From positions 1 to 12,621 of the forward strand of contig JAQUJQ010000030.1 in assembly GCA_028680875.1 (NCBI GenBank): DNA of 12,621 bases, given 5' to 3'. Each line of letters opens with the position of its first letter. The first letter of the stretch is position 1. Source of the stretch: Eubacteriales bacterium. Lineage in GTDB: Bacteria; Bacillota; Clostridia; Peptostreptococcales; Anaerovoracaceae. The notes under the pieces are model-generated. The model searched no databases, was not told the DNA's origin, and was given only the letters and a program-made list of their open reading frames with translations. Of the stretch, positions 12,524-12,621 are shown one piece after another. The position numbers and the translations under genes are program-made.

Positions 12524-12621
12524 TCTCTAACACCTTCAATCTCCTAGGTCATGCATTTCCTCTCTTACAAATTCATTATATATAAGAACCCATAAACTCT
12601 CAACTGTTTATATCCTGTAGT
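12493..12621 (-). pseudogene. Possible frameshifted HEPN partner gene (partial)
   Basis: The frame EIEGVREWLK...IINMK ends at 12493, 31 bp inside the MNT start, the same geometry as the intact HEPN-MNT pair. Upstream it is interrupted by a TAG, while the neighbouring frame continues with protein-like sequence (YNEFVREEMHDL) for about 22 codons before another stop. This looks like a decayed gene entering the window from the right, but it is too short for a firm family call. Confidence 0.33.

Overview
The window looks like chromosomal DNA from a low-G+C anaerobic Firmicute of the Clostridia type. Reasons: strong AGGAGG ribosome binding sites, A+T-rich spacers with sigma-A promoters, a sigma-54 promoter with a PAS-type activator, and an alcohol dehydrogenase closely resembling the NADP-dependent secondary alcohol dehydrogenases of Clostridium and Thermoanaerobacter. 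I would not name a genus.

Left part (1-5956), metabolic. After the tail of a + strand gene and a long hairpin terminator comes a minus-strand operon, read from right to left: NhaC-family antiporter, Amidohydrolase_3 enzyme, small Cys-rich DUF6485-like protein, and an N-carbamoylputrescine amidase-like nitrilase. A textbook -24/-12 sigma-54 promoter lies about 50 bp upstream of the antiporter. Just upstream, closed off by its own terminator, is a PAS / AAA+ / HTH sigma-54 activator. The layout suggests a catabolic unit: the activator senses a substrate, the antiporter moves substrate or product, and two hydrolases release ammonia, CO2 or a carboxylate. The substrate cannot be read from the sequence.

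Middle part (5957-9200). A HEPN / minimal nucleotidyltransferase pair is bracketed by two identical 59-bp direct repeats, each carrying a minus-strand extended -10 promoter. It appears to have been inserted upstream of the activator gene. Next come a two-TM small membrane protein with a clean sigma-A promoter, a mazEF toxin-antitoxin pair whose promoter is covered by a large palindrome, and the secondary alcohol dehydrogenase with a possible operator in its leader.

Right part (9200-12621), rearranged. A segment carrying a zincin-like metallopeptidase gene and a second nucleotidyltransferase gene is present twice in direct orientation. The right copy (11707-12543) has both genes intact. The left copy is reduced to a deleted 3' fragment of the peptidase (9232-9369) and a 5' fragment of the nucleotidyltransferase (10859-10986). 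Between these fragments sits a DUF4143-type AAA ATPase gene with its own promoter and a palindrome closely related to the mazEF operator. An XRE-type antitoxin-like regulator lies between the two copies. The 5957-12543 stretch therefore reads as an accessory region of toxin-antitoxin-like modules shaped by duplication and insertion.
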